DNA of 64,000 nucleotides from an uncultured Methanoregula sp. (GCF_963677065.1 NZ_OY781872.1:2351419-2415418), one strand, 5' to 3'. Positions 17,172 to 27,741 are shown, counted from the stretch's first letter. Numbers and translations: made by a program. The notes: a model not told the origin generated them from the letters alone.

Positions 17172-19299
17172 ACCAGGTACCCCGGTGTTCCATAAGCCAT
17201 GTCTGGGCATTTTGCAGTTCTTCCCCCGGGGATCGGGTGGCACAGGTATATGTCCCGTCCGGATGCATCATCCGCTTCTTGACATTATCGCCAAGCTGGA
17301 CGGGGAGGATGGTTGTGACGATAGCTGATCGGATCTTCTCATCCTGCACAGGGAAGAGAATCTCCACGCGTTTGTCGAGATTCCGGGGCATGAGATCGGC
17401 ACTTCCGAGAAACACCTCCTCATTGCCGTTATTATGGAAATAGTAGATCCGGGCATGTTCGAGGAACCGGCCCACAATCGCAGTGACGGTTATGTTCTCG
17501 CTGATACCGGGAATGCCCGGGCGGAGACAGCAGATTCCCCGCACCTGGAGATCTATCCGGACGCCGGCCTGGGAAGCCCGGTAAAGGGCAATGATGCAGT
17601 CCTTGTCAACAAGGGCATTCATCTTGAAGATGAGATGGCCCCCGCCATGTTCCCGGTGAAGGCTGATCTCCCGTTCAATCTTCTCAAGAATGGACTTGCG
17701 AAGGGTAACCGGGGCTACCAGGAGTTTGTTGTATTGTTCGATCCGGGCATAGCCGGTTAAGAAATTGAAGAGGTTTGCAATATCCTCCCCTATCTGTTTG
17801 TCGCAGGTGAACATCCCGAAGTCCGTGTAAATACGACTGGTGGTGGCATTATAATTGCCGGTGCCCAGGTGCATGTACCGGCGGATACAATCTTTTTCAC
17901 GCCGGACCACCATGCAGAGCTTGGCGTGGACCTTGAGCCCGACAACACCATACACGACATGGACACCCTCAGCTTCGAGTGCCCGGGCCCAGCCGATATT
18001 GTTCTCTTCATCGAACCGGGCTTTCAGCTCGATCAGCGCTGCAACCGCTTTGCCGTTCTCCCGGGCTTCCATGAGGGCATTGACAATCGGCGAGTTGGAC
18101 CCAACGCGGTACAGGGTAATCTTGATGGCAAGAACATCCGGATCATGGGCAGCCTGCCGGATGAAATTGACAACGGGAGAGAAACTGTCGTACGGCTGGT
18201 AGATGAGAACATCATGGCGGCGGATCGTGGCAAAGATATCTTTTCCTTCTGCTATCTCCGGAGAGATTGAGGGCAGGAACGGGGTATCCTTAAGATTCGG
18301 GCGATCGATTGCCATGAGTTCCATGAGATCTGCCATCCCTACCGGATGCCCTACCCGGTAGATCATGGAGGAGGTGGCCCCAAGTTTGCTCTCAAGGATA
18401 TGGCAGATATCGGGATGCATGGAGGAATCCACTTCGATCCGGACCGGGTTTCCCCGGGCTCTCTGTTCCATTACTTCTTCAACCGTCGTGAGCAGGTCTG
18501 ATGCATCATCAACCTCAATCTCAAGATCCGCATCCCTTGTGATCCGGAACGGGAACGAGGAGACAACTTCAAGACCGGGAAAGAGATGATTGAGGTGGGC
18601 AGCGATGATCTCTTCAAGGTAAATGAAATGGAGGGGACTGCTGCTGGTCCGGGCCGAATCCGCAGGTTCAGGGATCCGGATCAGCCGCGAGAAAAGATTG
18701 GTCGGGACTTTGACCCGGGCAAAAAAATCCTTCCCTTTGGGATCGCGGACAATGATGGCCAGGTTGAGGGAGAGGTTGGAGATGAACGGGAACGGGTGGG
18801 AGCTGTCAAAGGCAAGGGGCGTGAGAACCGGGAAGACCTCGTTGACAAAAAAAGTGTGCATGGCGGCTTTCTGCTGCTCGTTTAACGTAGAATAAGAATG
18901 AAGGATAATTCCCTCTGCCGTGAGTTTTGGGAGGATCTCGTTGTGCCAGCAGTCGTACTGGACACGGAGTTCGGGAAGGAGCGCCTGCTGGATTGCATCG
19001 ATCTGCTGGGAGGGGGTCATGCCATCCGGGGGAGCCTTGAGAACACCTTTTGATACCTGGCGCTGGAGACCGGATACCCGCACCATGAAGAACTCGTCCA
19101 GATTGTTTGCATAAATCGCAAGGAACTTGACCCGTTCAAGGAGCGGGTGATTCTTGTCCAGCGCTTCATCCAGGACATGCCGGTTGAACCGGATCCAGCT
19201 CAGTTCCCGGTTGATAAAAAGTGTTGGATCATTTCCAAACGTTTGCCCTGATTCAACGATGGTGTCCCGTGATGTAGAGGAATCCATATAATGCCCCAA
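17155..19299 (-). CDS. ppk1: Polyphosphate kinase 1
   Basis: A 714-residue enzyme that reversibly makes polyphosphate from ATP. The N-terminal domain begins FINRELSWIRFNRHVLDEA and ANNLDEFFMVRVSGL, typical of PPK1. The phosphorylated histidine lies in VHAKLCMV, and the second conserved histidine in MHLGTGNYN (about residues 440-465). The C-terminal PLD-like half contains GSADLMPRNLDKRVE. It is the first gene of the polyphosphate operon, and its end overlaps the CHAD-HD gene. The upstream region (19300-19417) is short and holds the promoter. Confidence 0.96.
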   Translation of the reverse strand: MGHYMDSSTSRDTIVESGQTFGNDPTLFINRELSWIRFNRHVLDEALDKNHPLLERVKFLAIYANNLDEFFMVRVSGLQRQVSKGVLKAPPDGMTPSQQIDAIQQALLPELRVQYDCWHNEILPKLTAEGIILHSYSTLNEQQKAAMHTFFVNEVFPVLTPLAFDSSHPFPFISNLSLNLAIIVRDPKGKDFFARVKVPTNLFSRLIRIPEPADSARTSSSPLHFIYLEEIIAAHLNHLFPGLEVVSSFPFRITRDADLEIEVDDASDLLTTVEEVMEQRARGNPVRIEVDSSMHPDICHILESKLGATSSMIYRVGHPVGMADLMELMAIDRPNLKDTPFLPSISPEIAEGKDIFATIRRHDVLIYQPYDSFSPVVNFIRQAAHDPDVLAIKITLYRVGSNSPIVNALMEARENGKAVAALIELKARFDEENNIGWARALEAEGVHVVYGVVGLKVHAKLCMVVRREKDCIRRYMHLGTGNYNATTSRIYTDFGMFTCDKQIGEDIANLFNFLTGYARIEQYNKLLVAPVTLRKSILEKIEREISLHREHGGGHLIFKMNALVDKDCIIALYRASQAGVRIDLQVRGICCLRPGIPGISENITVTAIVGRFLEHARIYYFHNNGNEEVFLGSADLMPRNLDKRVEILFPVQDEKIRSAIVTTILPVQLGDNVKKRMMHPDGTYTCATRSPGEELQNAQTWLMEHRGTWYDGSA

Positions 19300-19417
19300 A
19301 AAGTTTCTATAGAGATAGACGCCTCAAATCAATATAATCCTTGTGACCGTCGTGGGCTAATCCCGGATTCAGGATGACAGAGTTTCGTGATTGGGGGATC
19401 CGGCCGGGAGAGGGGAG

Positions 19418-20098
19418 TTATCCATTAAAGTTGTGGTACCGGTAACAGTTGTCGATGAACTCCTGTTTGCGGTGCTCGCTTTTGCCGGTGGGGGGTCTCA
19501 GATACCCGACTTCGGGAGTCTGCTCTGCCGGACAGTACGGGCAGAGAGCTGCATCCACATCATTGGATTTGTCCCGGACCGGGCAATAATAGGTCCCTTC
19601 TAATATCTCAACTCTGTCCCCGCCAGGAAACGGGGTGCCGACGGGATGGCCGGGTTCGCCAAGCACGAGCATGCAATACCCTGCAAGGAGGTATTTCAGG
19701 AACCGGATCCGGGGTGCATCACCAGGTTCATCATCCCGGCACTGGCGGCTGACCATATCCCAGTACGTGCCCTGTTCAGCGGTCAGGGATTCATTCAGGG
19801 TCGCAAACGTGCCCTGCTGCTTTGCCAGCCGGATCCTCTGGTAGGTTCCAAGCAGGTGTTCGTTTATTTTTGTTGTGAGCTCTTGCCGGTATTCCGGTGT
19901 AAGGGTGAGGATTTTTGTGGCAAAATTCTGCTTCATCTGCTGGATATCGGCAGGTGAAAAGGCAAGCACGAGCCGGGCAATCTCCTTGCCGAGTTGCCCC
20001 CGTGTTGCAGCATTTTTCAAGATCCTGCACTCCCGGGTTATATCTCCGGAGGAGGGGGAAAATGCAGGAGAATCCGGTTTTTTTCCAAAGAGTGACAT
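19418..20098 (-). CDS. DUF2115 (UPF0305)-like methanogen protein
   Basis: A 226-residue soluble protein, taking the ATG at 20098 (MSLFGKK). The frame runs on upstream to 20227, but those residues look like untranslated leader. The C-terminal part has YYCPVRDK and ALCPYCPAEQ, a four-cysteine pattern that I recall from the DUF2115/UPF0305 family of methanogens. The central part is helical with many charged residues. Function unknown; the cysteines suggest a metal site. It diverges from leuA and is a separate transcript from ppk. Confidence 0.72.
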   Translation of the reverse strand: MSLFGKKPDSPAFSPSSGDITRECRILKNAATRGQLGKEIARLVLAFSPADIQQMKQNFATKILTLTPEYRQELTTKINEHLLGTYQRIRLAKQQGTFATLNESLTAEQGTYWDMVSRQCRDDEPGDAPRIRFLKYLLAGYCMLVLGEPGHPVGTPFPGGDRVEILEGTYYCPVRDKSNDVDAALCPYCPAEQTPEVGYLRPPTGKSEHRKQEFIDNCYRYHNFNG

Positions 20099-20258
20099 AA
20101 CAGGATCGCCGGAAGCAGGTTTTTGGTTTCTTCCGGATAGTATGAACCGGTTAAATATAATTTCTCCGGTTACTGCACCAGATCGCAAAAAAAACAGAAT
20201 ATGCCCGAATCTTTTTATATTCTCCATTCCTACGAATATTCATGGTGATTTGCCATGA

Positions 20259-21749
20259 GTGAGTGTTTTATTTGTCAATAACCTGCGTTTTTTAGATACA
20301 ACCTTACGGGACGGGGAACAGACTCCCGGTGTCTCGCTGAATACCGAACAGAAACTTGAAATTGCATCAAGGCTCGCGGACATTGGTATCGATGTCATCG
20401 AAGCTGGTTCTGCCGCTGCATCCGATGGAGAGCGGGAAGCCATCAAAAAAATAGCGGATGCCGGTCTTGATGCAGAAATCTGTACGTTTGTCCGGGCTCT
20501 TCACGCCGACATCGATTTTGCGGCTGACTGCAATGTTGATTCAATCCACCTTGTAGTCCCGGTCAGCGACCTGCACATAGCAAAGAAGATGCGCAAGACC
20601 CGAAACGAGGTGGTCAGCATGGCCCTGGATGCGGTAGAATATGCAAAAGACCGGGGTCTTATTGTTGAACTGAGCGGGGAGGATGCTTCCCGGGCAGATC
20701 AGCAGTTCCTATGTTCGCTCTTTGCTTCCGGTGTAGAACGGGGGGCGGACCGGCTCTGTTTCTGCGATACGGTAGGTGTGCTTACTCCCGAAAAAGTTGC
20801 GGAATATATTCCGCCGCTTGCAAAAATTGCCCCGCTCTCCATCCACTGCCACGATGATCTCGGGTTTGCCCTGACCAACACGATGGCTGCCCTGAAAGCC
20901 GGCGCTTCCTGTACTCACGTGACCGTCAATGGTCTCGGGGAACGGGCGGGTAATACCCCGTTCGAGGAGGTTGTTATGGCTCTCGAAGTTCTTTACGGTT
21001 ATCGCACCCGGATCCAGAAGGAACTCATCTACCCCCTTTCAAGCCTCGTATCCCGCCATACCGGAGTCCCGCTTGCCGTGAACAAGGCAATTGTCGGGGA
21101 GATGGCTTTCACGCACGAGAGCGGGATCCATGCGCACGGGATCATCCGCGAACCCGCCACATACGAATCGGTAAAACCCGAGATGGTCGGTCGCAAGCGC
21201 CGTATCGTTCTTGGCAAGCATTCGGGTTCCGCATCCGTTGAAGCAGCCCTTGATGAGATGAACTACAAGGCCGAGCCGCCGCAGGTAAAAGAGATTGTCA
21301 AAAGAGTAAAACAGCTTGGCGACAGCGGGAAGAGGGTCACGGATGCCGACCTGATGGCAGTTGCCGATGCCGTTCTTGCAATCGAATGCAAGCCGGTCAT
21401 CAAGATGCGGCAGTTTACTGCCACCTCCGGCAGCCACATGATCCCGACTGCATCGGTCACGCTGGTCGTGAACGGGCAGGAGATGACCGGGGCTGCAACC
21501 GGGGATGGCCCGGTGGATGCTGCCATGCAGGTCCTGCGCAAATGTGTCAGCGATGTTGCAGATATCCGGCTTGAGGAATATCACGTAGATGCAATCCAGG
21601 GCGGCACCGACGCCCTTGTCGAAGTGACAGTAAGATTAAGTAAAGACGGAAAGATAATTACTTCACGCGGTGCCCGCACCGATATTATCATGGCCAGCGT
21701 TGAAGCGATGATCGCCGGCATGAACAGACTACTGAGGGACAGAACATGA
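20259..21749 (+). CDS. leuA: 2-isopropylmalate synthase (LeuA-type; citramalate synthase possible)
   Basis: A 496-residue enzyme that condenses acetyl-CoA with 2-oxoisovalerate in leucine synthesis. The TIM barrel opens with the substrate and metal motif FLDTTLRDGEQTPG; the metal-binding HCHDDLG lies near residue 190 and the glycine-rich NGLGERAGN near 225. The C-terminal 120 residues match the LeuA allosteric domain. The GTG start at 20259 is preceded by GGTGAT at the right distance. It overlaps ilvB by ATGA. The paralogous citramalate synthase (CimA, isoleucine pathway) shares all these motifs, so the exact keto-acid is not certain. Confidence 0.87.
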   Translation: MSVLFVNNLRFLDTTLRDGEQTPGVSLNTEQKLEIASRLADIGIDVIEAGSAAASDGEREAIKKIADAGLDAEICTFVRALHADIDFAADCNVDSIHLVVPVSDLHIAKKMRKTRNEVVSMALDAVEYAKDRGLIVELSGEDASRADQQFLCSLFASGVERGADRLCFCDTVGVLTPEKVAEYIPPLAKIAPLSIHCHDDLGFALTNTMAALKAGASCTHVTVNGLGERAGNTPFEEVVMALEVLYGYRTRIQKELIYPLSSLVSRHTGVPLAVNKAIVGEMAFTHESGIHAHGIIREPATYESVKPEMVGRKRRIVLGKHSGSASVEAALDEMNYKAEPPQVKEIVKRVKQLGDSGKRVTDADLMAVADAVLAIECKPVIKMRQFTATSGSHMIPTASVTLVVNGQEMTGAATGDGPVDAAMQVLRKCVSDVADIRLEEYHVDAIQGGTDALVEVTVRLSKDGKIITSRGARTDIIMASVEAMIAGMNRLLRDRT

Positions 21750-23422
21750 AAACCGGGGCAAAAATCCTCGTCGAATCACTCCAGCGCGAGGGAGTCGAGA
21801 CCATCTTCGGCTATCCTGGCGGAGTGGTGCTGCCTATCTATGATGAACTCTATGATTCACCCTTGCAGCACATCCTTGTACGGCACGAACAGGCTGCAGC
21901 GCATGCCGCGGACGGGTATGCGAGGGCAAGCGGTCGTGTAGGCGTATGCCTCGCCACATCCGGCCCCGGGGCATGCAATCTTGTTACCGGTATTGCCACG
22001 GCGTACATGGATTCGGTTCCCCTGGTAGCCCTTACCGGCCAGGTCCCGACGAACCTGCTTGGGAACGATGCTTTCCAGGAATCGGATATCACCGGGATCA
22101 CGATGCCCATTACAAAGCACAATTACCTGGTAAAAAGCGCATCCGAAGTGAGCCGGGTTGTCCAGGAAGCGTTCTATATCGCCGGCACCGGCCGGCAGGG
22201 CCCGGTCCTCATCGATATCCCAAAAGATGTGAGCACCGGTATGTCCGGCGATGTAAAACTGCCGGAAAAAGTCTCGCTCCGGGGGTATAATCCGACCTAT
22301 AAAGGGCACAAGCGGCAGATCGAAAAAGCCCTCGAACTGCTCGGCCATGCCGAGCGTCCGCTCATCTATGCCGGTGGCGGCATCATATCGTCCAATGCAT
22401 CCCCGGAACTCATCGAATTTGCCACACTCGCGTCGGTACCGGTGACAACCACCCTGATGGGTATCGGGTGTCTTCCCTGCAACCACCCGCTCAACCTGGG
22501 CATGCTCGGGATGCATGGCACGGAATATGCAAATTTCGCGGTCACCGAATGCGACCTGATGATAGCCGTGGGCGCCCGGTTCGATGACCGGGTAACGGGC
22601 AAGATCGAGACGTTTGCTCCCACGGCAAAGATCATCCATATCGATATCGATCCAGCCGAGATCGGCAAGAACAAGAAAGTAGACGTCCCGATTGTCGGGG
22701 ATGTGAAAGAGGTATTGAAAGACCTCCTTGCGCTCATGAAAAAACAGGATGCCCGTGATACCTGGCTCAAGAAGGTGCGGCACTGGAAACAGCATCACCC
22801 GCTCAAATGTCCTGACGATGGCAGACTGCACCCGCAGTACATCATCCGGACACTCTCCGATCTTGTCAAGGACAAGGCAGTCATCGTCTCAGAAGTCGGG
22901 CAGAACCAGATGTGGACTGCACAGCACTTCTGCTTCCGCAATCCCCGCACCTGGATCACATCCGGTGGCCTTGGTACCATGGGGTATGGTCTTCCCGCCG
23001 CGATGGGTGTTCACTTTGCCCGCCCGGATGTTCCGGTCTTCGACATAGCCGGCGATGGAAGCATCCAGATGAACATCCAGGAGTTCGGCACGCTTGCATC
23101 GAACAACATCCCGGTAAAAGTGGTGATCCTGAACAACATGTTCCTCGGCATGGTCCGGCAATGGCAGGAGCTCTTCTACGATCGCCGGTACTCATTCACG
23201 GAACTCCCGCCGGTTGATTTTGTCAAGATAGCCAATGCTTACGGTATTGAGGGAATAAGGGTCGAGTCCCCGGAAGATGTTAAACCGGCACTGCAGGCAT
23301 CCCTTGACTGCAAGGGTCCGTTCGTGATGGATTTCCGGATCGAACGGGAAGGCAATGTCTTCCCCATGGTCCCGGCCGGTGCTGCCATCAACGAGATGAT
23401 CGGGGGTCATCCACGCATATGA
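21746..23422 (+). CDS. ilvB: Acetolactate synthase, catalytic subunit
   Basis: A 558-residue thiamine-diphosphate enzyme forming acetolactate and acetohydroxybutyrate for valine, leucine and isoleucine. The N-terminal GYPGGVVLPIYDEL is followed by the catalytic glutamate in VRHEQAAAHAADGYARA. The cofactor motif runs from GDGSIQMN to VVILNN (about 435-460), and MVRQWQELFY is characteristic of true acetolactate synthases. It overlaps leuA upstream and ilvN downstream, each by four bases. Confidence 0.96.
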   Translation: MKTGAKILVESLQREGVETIFGYPGGVVLPIYDELYDSPLQHILVRHEQAAAHAADGYARASGRVGVCLATSGPGACNLVTGIATAYMDSVPLVALTGQVPTNLLGNDAFQESDITGITMPITKHNYLVKSASEVSRVVQEAFYIAGTGRQGPVLIDIPKDVSTGMSGDVKLPEKVSLRGYNPTYKGHKRQIEKALELLGHAERPLIYAGGGIISSNASPELIEFATLASVPVTTTLMGIGCLPCNHPLNLGMLGMHGTEYANFAVTECDLMIAVGARFDDRVTGKIETFAPTAKIIHIDIDPAEIGKNKKVDVPIVGDVKEVLKDLLALMKKQDARDTWLKKVRHWKQHHPLKCPDDGRLHPQYIIRTLSDLVKDKAVIVSEVGQNQMWTAQHFCFRNPRTWITSGGLGTMGYGLPAAMGVHFARPDVPVFDIAGDGSIQMNIQEFGTLASNNIPVKVVILNNMFLGMVRQWQELFYDRRYSFTELPPVDFVKIANAYGIEGIRVESPEDVKPALQASLDCKGPFVMDFRIEREGNVFPMVPAGAAINEMIGGHPRI

Positions 23423-23922
23423 AACCACACACGCTATCCGTGCTCGTAGAGAACCGGGCCGGTGTCTTATCCCGCGTCACGGGACTCTTCTCGCGCCGGG
23501 GATTCAATATCGAGAGCCTTGCCGTTGGTCCCTGCGAAGAACCGGACATGAGCCGGATCACCATTGTGGTCATAGGAGACGACGGGAAGATCGAGCAGGT
23601 GATGAAGCAGCTCAACAAGCTCATTGAGGTTATCAAAGTCTCGGACCTGACTGACAGCGAACGGGTGGAACGGGAACTTGCCCTCATCAAAGTAACCGCC
23701 GACCTGGGAACCACACGGGCTGAGATCATGCAGATAGCATCTATCTTCCGGGCCTCGATTGTTGATGTCGGGGCAAAGACCCTCATACTCCAGGTCATCG
23801 GAGACAAGGACAAGATCGATGCCCTGGAAAAACTCCTGCGCCAGTACGGGATCAAGGAGTTTGTCCGGACCGGCACTATCGGGATTCTCCGCGGGTCAAA
23901 AACCGTAACAAGCGGGAAATAA
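23419..23922 (+). CDS. ilvN: Acetolactate synthase, regulatory subunit
   Basis: A 167-residue small subunit with the N-terminal ACT domain (HTLSVLVENRAGVLSRVTGLF, here shortened, residues about 3-75) that binds valine for feedback inhibition, then the ALS small-subunit C-terminal domain (about 85-158). It is the last gene of leuA-ilvB-ilvN. A T6 run follows the stop within about 10 bases. Confidence 0.96.
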   Translation: MKPHTLSVLVENRAGVLSRVTGLFSRRGFNIESLAVGPCEEPDMSRITIVVIGDDGKIEQVMKQLNKLIEVIKVSDLTDSERVERELALIKVTADLGTTRAEIMQIASIFRASIVDVGAKTLILQVIGDKDKIDALEKLLRQYGIKEFVRTGTIGILRGSKTVTSGK

Positions 23923-24127
23923 TTCTTCACTTTTTTCAGCCGCTCAATATCCGTTATTATTGTACATACACACCGCATCAATCCCGACAATAAAATAGTC
24001 CATGGCATATCATGCCATAATTTTGTCCGGCAGAATACTTCCGGCTTTATATAATTCCCCGTACGCAGGATTACGGAAGAATGACTTAATTAAGGTACAA
24101 AGAACAGAAACATATTCCGGATAATAT

Positions 24128-27100
24128 ATGCTCATCCTCTATGTTGATGATGAGCCTGCCCTTCTCGAGATGGGAAAACTCTTCCTGGAGATGGACGGGG
24201 AGTTCGAGGTAGATACGGTTGCATCAGCCCCGGCTGCACTCGAACTATTGAAGACAAAAAATTACGATGCCATTCTTTCGGATTACGAGATGCCGGAAAT
24301 GAACGGCATCGAGCTGCTGCAGCAGATCCGGTCTGCCGGCAACAGGATCCCGTTCATCATGTTCACCGGACGGGGCCGCGAGGAAGTTGTTATCCGGGCC
24401 CTCAATAACGGCGCTGACAACTATATCCAGAAAGGCGGCGATCCCCGCATCATGTTTGCCGAACTCTCCCACACCATCCAGCGTGCGGTCCTGATGCGAA
24501 GAACGCTTCTCACCCTTGCAGAACAGGAGCAGCGCTACCATGATCTCCAGAATGCAAACGATCTTATCCAGAGCGTGGCACCCGATGGCCGTTTCCTGTT
24601 CGTCAACAAAAAATGGACCGAAACGCTTGGATACGGGGAACAGGATCTCAGAACCTTAAAAGTGTTCGATATCATCCACGACGAGAGCCGCAACCACTGC
24701 ATGGAAATCTTTCCCCGCGTGATAGCCGGGGAAAGTGTTGGTCTTATAGAAGCAACCTTCAAAACCCGCGATGGCAGGAAAATATATGTCGAAGGTATGG
24801 TCACCTCCCAAAGGACCGAAGGGAAACAGGTCTACACGCGGGGGATATTCAAGGATATAACCGATAAGAAAAATGCCGAAGCTGCCTTGATCGAGAGTGA
24901 GGCACGCTATCGCAATGTCGTCGAGGATCAGACCGAATTTATCTCCCGGTGCCGGCCCGATGGGGTCCATGTATTTGTCAACGATGCCTACTGCCGGTAT
25001 TTCTCACTGGCCCGCGAGGAGGTTATCGGTCACCGTATAGTCCCAAAGATTTTCCCGGAGGATAAAAAACGGGTCGGCGACCATTTTGCCTCCCTGTCCC
25101 CCGACCATCCGGTTGCTTCGATAACCCACCGGATCATCCTTCCGGACGGGAGAATCCGGTGGCAGGAATGGTCAAACCGGGCTATCTTCGACAGTACCGG
25201 CAATGTTGTGGAGTACCAGTCGGTTGGCAGGGATGTCACCGATTTAAAGACTGCCGAGGAGGAACTGCTCCGGAAAAACGATGAGATCCATGCCGCATAC
25301 GAACAGCTGGCAGCTGCCGAAGAGGAACTCCGCGGGCAGTACGACGAACTTGTCACGGGCGAGAAACGGATCCGCAACAGTGAGGAAAAGTACCGGACCC
25401 TCTTCAACAACACGATCGATGAAGTGTATATTCATGAACTGCAGCCGGATGGATCGCCTGGCATCTTCCTGGAAGTCAATGAGATCATGTGCAGCAAACT
25501 GGGATATACCCGTAATGAACTTCTACGGATGACCGTTCAGGATATCGTTTCGGATGCACACCGGAAAAAGATGGAGAATATCCGTCATCAGACTGTTGAG
25601 AACGGGATATCCACGTTCTATGCTGAACATATGAGAAAAGGTGGTTCAGTATTCCCTGTTGAGGTCAACATTCACCGGATAAGTCTTGAGGGAAAAACCG
25701 TTGTTCTTGCAGCAGCCCGGGACATAACCGAGCGAAAACGCGTTGAAGAAGCCCTTCGTGAACGGGATATGATGTTCCGGGTCATCTTCGACAACAGCCC
25801 GTATCCCATTGCTCTCAACCGGGTCCCGGACGGGAAATTCCTGGCAGTAAATGCCGCGTTCCTCCAGAGCAGCGGGTACTCAGAGTCCGAAGTGCTGGGA
25901 AAGAGCCCTGTCGATATCCGGCTCCTCTCTCTCCTGGATTATGGAAAACTCTCTTCTCATCTTCTCACAAAAGGCAAAATCGAGAACCTGCCCATGATCC
26001 TGCACGGCAAAACCGGCATACCGGTCCATGTGCTCTTCTCCACAATCCCGGTCACCATCAATAACCAGGCAGCCATTCTTACCGTAACTGCCGAGACAAC
26101 CAAACTGAAACGGATTGAGGAGGAACTCCTCATAAAAAACAAGGAGATCCATACAGCGTATGAAAATATTGCTGCTGCTGAAGAAGAACTAAGATCCAAT
26201 TACGAAGAGCTGGCAAAGAGAGACAGGGAACTTTTAGCAAGCGAGGAGCAGTTCCGGGCCCTGTTCCATGATAATCCCACCATGCTCTTCACGCTCGATC
26301 CTGATGGAAGTATTTCTTCCGTAAACCAATTCGGGGCAGAGTCCCTGGGCTATACGCCGGCCGAGCTTGCGGGCCGGCCGGTGATGGATGTCTTTTATCC
26401 CGAGGACCATTCGGCCGTCAATGAACAACTCCGGATCTGCCTGAAGTCTCCCGGTAAAATTTTTTCCTGGAGGTTCCGCAAGATCAAAAAGGATGGAACC
26501 GTCATCTGGGTCGATGAACGTGCCCGGGCAATTGCAGGACCCGATGGCATAAACCATGTTTTTGTTGTCTGCCAGGACATAACAGAACAGAAGCGGGCAT
26601 ATGATGAACTGAGGCTTCTCAAGATCTCCGTTGAGGAAGCATTTGACGAAGTGCTCTGGCTTGATTTCGATGGAAAAATCCTGTACGCCAATGAAGCCGC
26701 ATGCCATATTTCCGGATACACTCACGAAGAGTTCGAAAAGATGAGCATTTTCGATCTTGACCCGGATTTTTCCCCGGACCGGTACAGGAAATCCATGGAG
26801 AATCTGCGAAAGAAAAAATCCCACATCTTCACAACCCGGCACCGGTGCAAGGATGGTACTCTCATTGAAGTCGAAGTCATGTCGGTCTATGTCAACCGGG
26901 ACAATGGTGAATACAGTTTCTCCTTTGTACGGGATATCACCGAGCGAAAACAGACCGAGAAGATACTCCAGGTGACAAACAGAAAACTCAGTCTCCTCAA
27001 CAGCATCACCCGTCATGATATTCTGAATAATATAACACTCCTTTCCGGCTATATCACCCTCATGCGGGATCTCATAAAAGATCCAAAAGCAATGAAGTAT

Positions 27101-27607
27101 CTTGAGAAGATGGATTCGGCAAAAGTTCTCATCACCAAACAGATCGAATTTACCCGGATCTACCAGGACCTGGGAACTACCGAGCCTATCTGGCACGATA
27201 TCGGGAATGTTGTGGAAAAATTACCGGTGCCGGAATACGTAACGCTGCACAACTCCTGTACCGGTGTCAGGGTATATGCCGATCCAATTCTTGAGAAAGT
27301 ATTTTTTAGTCTTCTCGATAATACCCTGCGGCACGGCAAGCATGCCAAAACCGTCCGCGTCTCGGCAGAAGAAACCCCGGCCGGCCTGATAATCCGGTGG
27401 GAAGACGACGGGGCAGGCATCCCGTCCGATGAAAAAGAGATCATCTTCCAGCAGGGGTACGGGAAAAATACCGGCCTTGGCCTCTTCCTCTCCCGCGAGA
27501 TCCTCTCGATTACCGGCATGACCATAATCGAGTCCGGCATACCCGGGAAGGGAGCCCGGTTTGAAATTACCGTACCCAAAGGAATATACCGGTATGTCCG
27601 GCAGTAA
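24128..27607 (+). CDS. REC-(PAS)6-histidine kinase
   Basis: A 1,159-residue cytoplasmic signal protein without membrane segments. It begins with a receiver domain (acidic pair 7/8, phospho-acceptor D52, FTGRGREE with the switch Thr, YIQKGG with the Lys). Six PAS domains follow (about 135-250, 258-375, 420-540, 545-660, 705-825, 830-945), several ending in DITERK-type PAC tails and separated by coiled linkers such as AAAEEELR. The kinase core starts near 955: H-box SITRHDILNN, N-box LDNTLRHG, G-boxes DDGAGI and GLGLFLS. The layout is common in Methanomicrobiales. The PAS ligands and the output partner are unknown. Confidence 0.92.
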   Translation: MLILYVDDEPALLEMGKLFLEMDGEFEVDTVASAPAALELLKTKNYDAILSDYEMPEMNGIELLQQIRSAGNRIPFIMFTGRGREEVVIRALNNGADNYIQKGGDPRIMFAELSHTIQRAVLMRRTLLTLAEQEQRYHDLQNANDLIQSVAPDGRFLFVNKKWTETLGYGEQDLRTLKVFDIIHDESRNHCMEIFPRVIAGESVGLIEATFKTRDGRKIYVEGMVTSQRTEGKQVYTRGIFKDITDKKNAEAALIESEARYRNVVEDQTEFISRCRPDGVHVFVNDAYCRYFSLAREEVIGHRIVPKIFPEDKKRVGDHFASLSPDHPVASITHRIILPDGRIRWQEWSNRAIFDSTGNVVEYQSVGRDVTDLKTAEEELLRKNDEIHAAYEQLAAAEEELRGQYDELVTGEKRIRNSEEKYRTLFNNTIDEVYIHELQPDGSPGIFLEVNEIMCSKLGYTRNELLRMTVQDIVSDAHRKKMENIRHQTVENGISTFYAEHMRKGGSVFPVEVNIHRISLEGKTVVLAAARDITERKRVEEALRERDMMFRVIFDNSPYPIALNRVPDGKFLAVNAAFLQSSGYSESEVLGKSPVDIRLLSLLDYGKLSSHLLTKGKIENLPMILHGKTGIPVHVLFSTIPVTINNQAAILTVTAETTKLKRIEEELLIKNKEIHTAYENIAAAEEELRSNYEELAKRDRELLASEEQFRALFHDNPTMLFTLDPDGSISSVNQFGAESLGYTPAELAGRPVMDVFYPEDHSAVNEQLRICLKSPGKIFSWRFRKIKKDGTVIWVDERARAIAGPDGINHVFVVCQDITEQKRAYDELRLLKISVEEAFDEVLWLDFDGKILYANEAACHISGYTHEEFEKMSIFDLDPDFSPDRYRKSMENLRKKKSHIFTTRHRCKDGTLIEVEVMSVYVNRDNGEYSFSFVRDITERKQTEKILQVTNRKLSLLNSITRHDILNNITLLSGYITLMRDLIKDPKAMKYLEKMDSAKVLITKQIEFTRIYQDLGTTEPIWHDIGNVVEKLPVPEYVTLHNSCTGVRVYADPILEKVFFSLLDNTLRHGKHAKTVRVSAEETPAGLIIRWEDDGAGIPSDEKEIIFQQGYGKNTGLGLFLSREILSITGMTIIESGIPGKGARFEITVPKGIYRYVRQ

Positions 27608-27741
27608 ATTTTTAATAACTATCTCAAATCGGTGGAACCGGGGGAAAATCACTTCTTCTCTCTGAAAAATCTCCAGATTCACTGCCGGACCCGAAAAAAT
27701 TCCCCGTCCGCAAGATTGATTGCCTGATTGGATAATACCAG

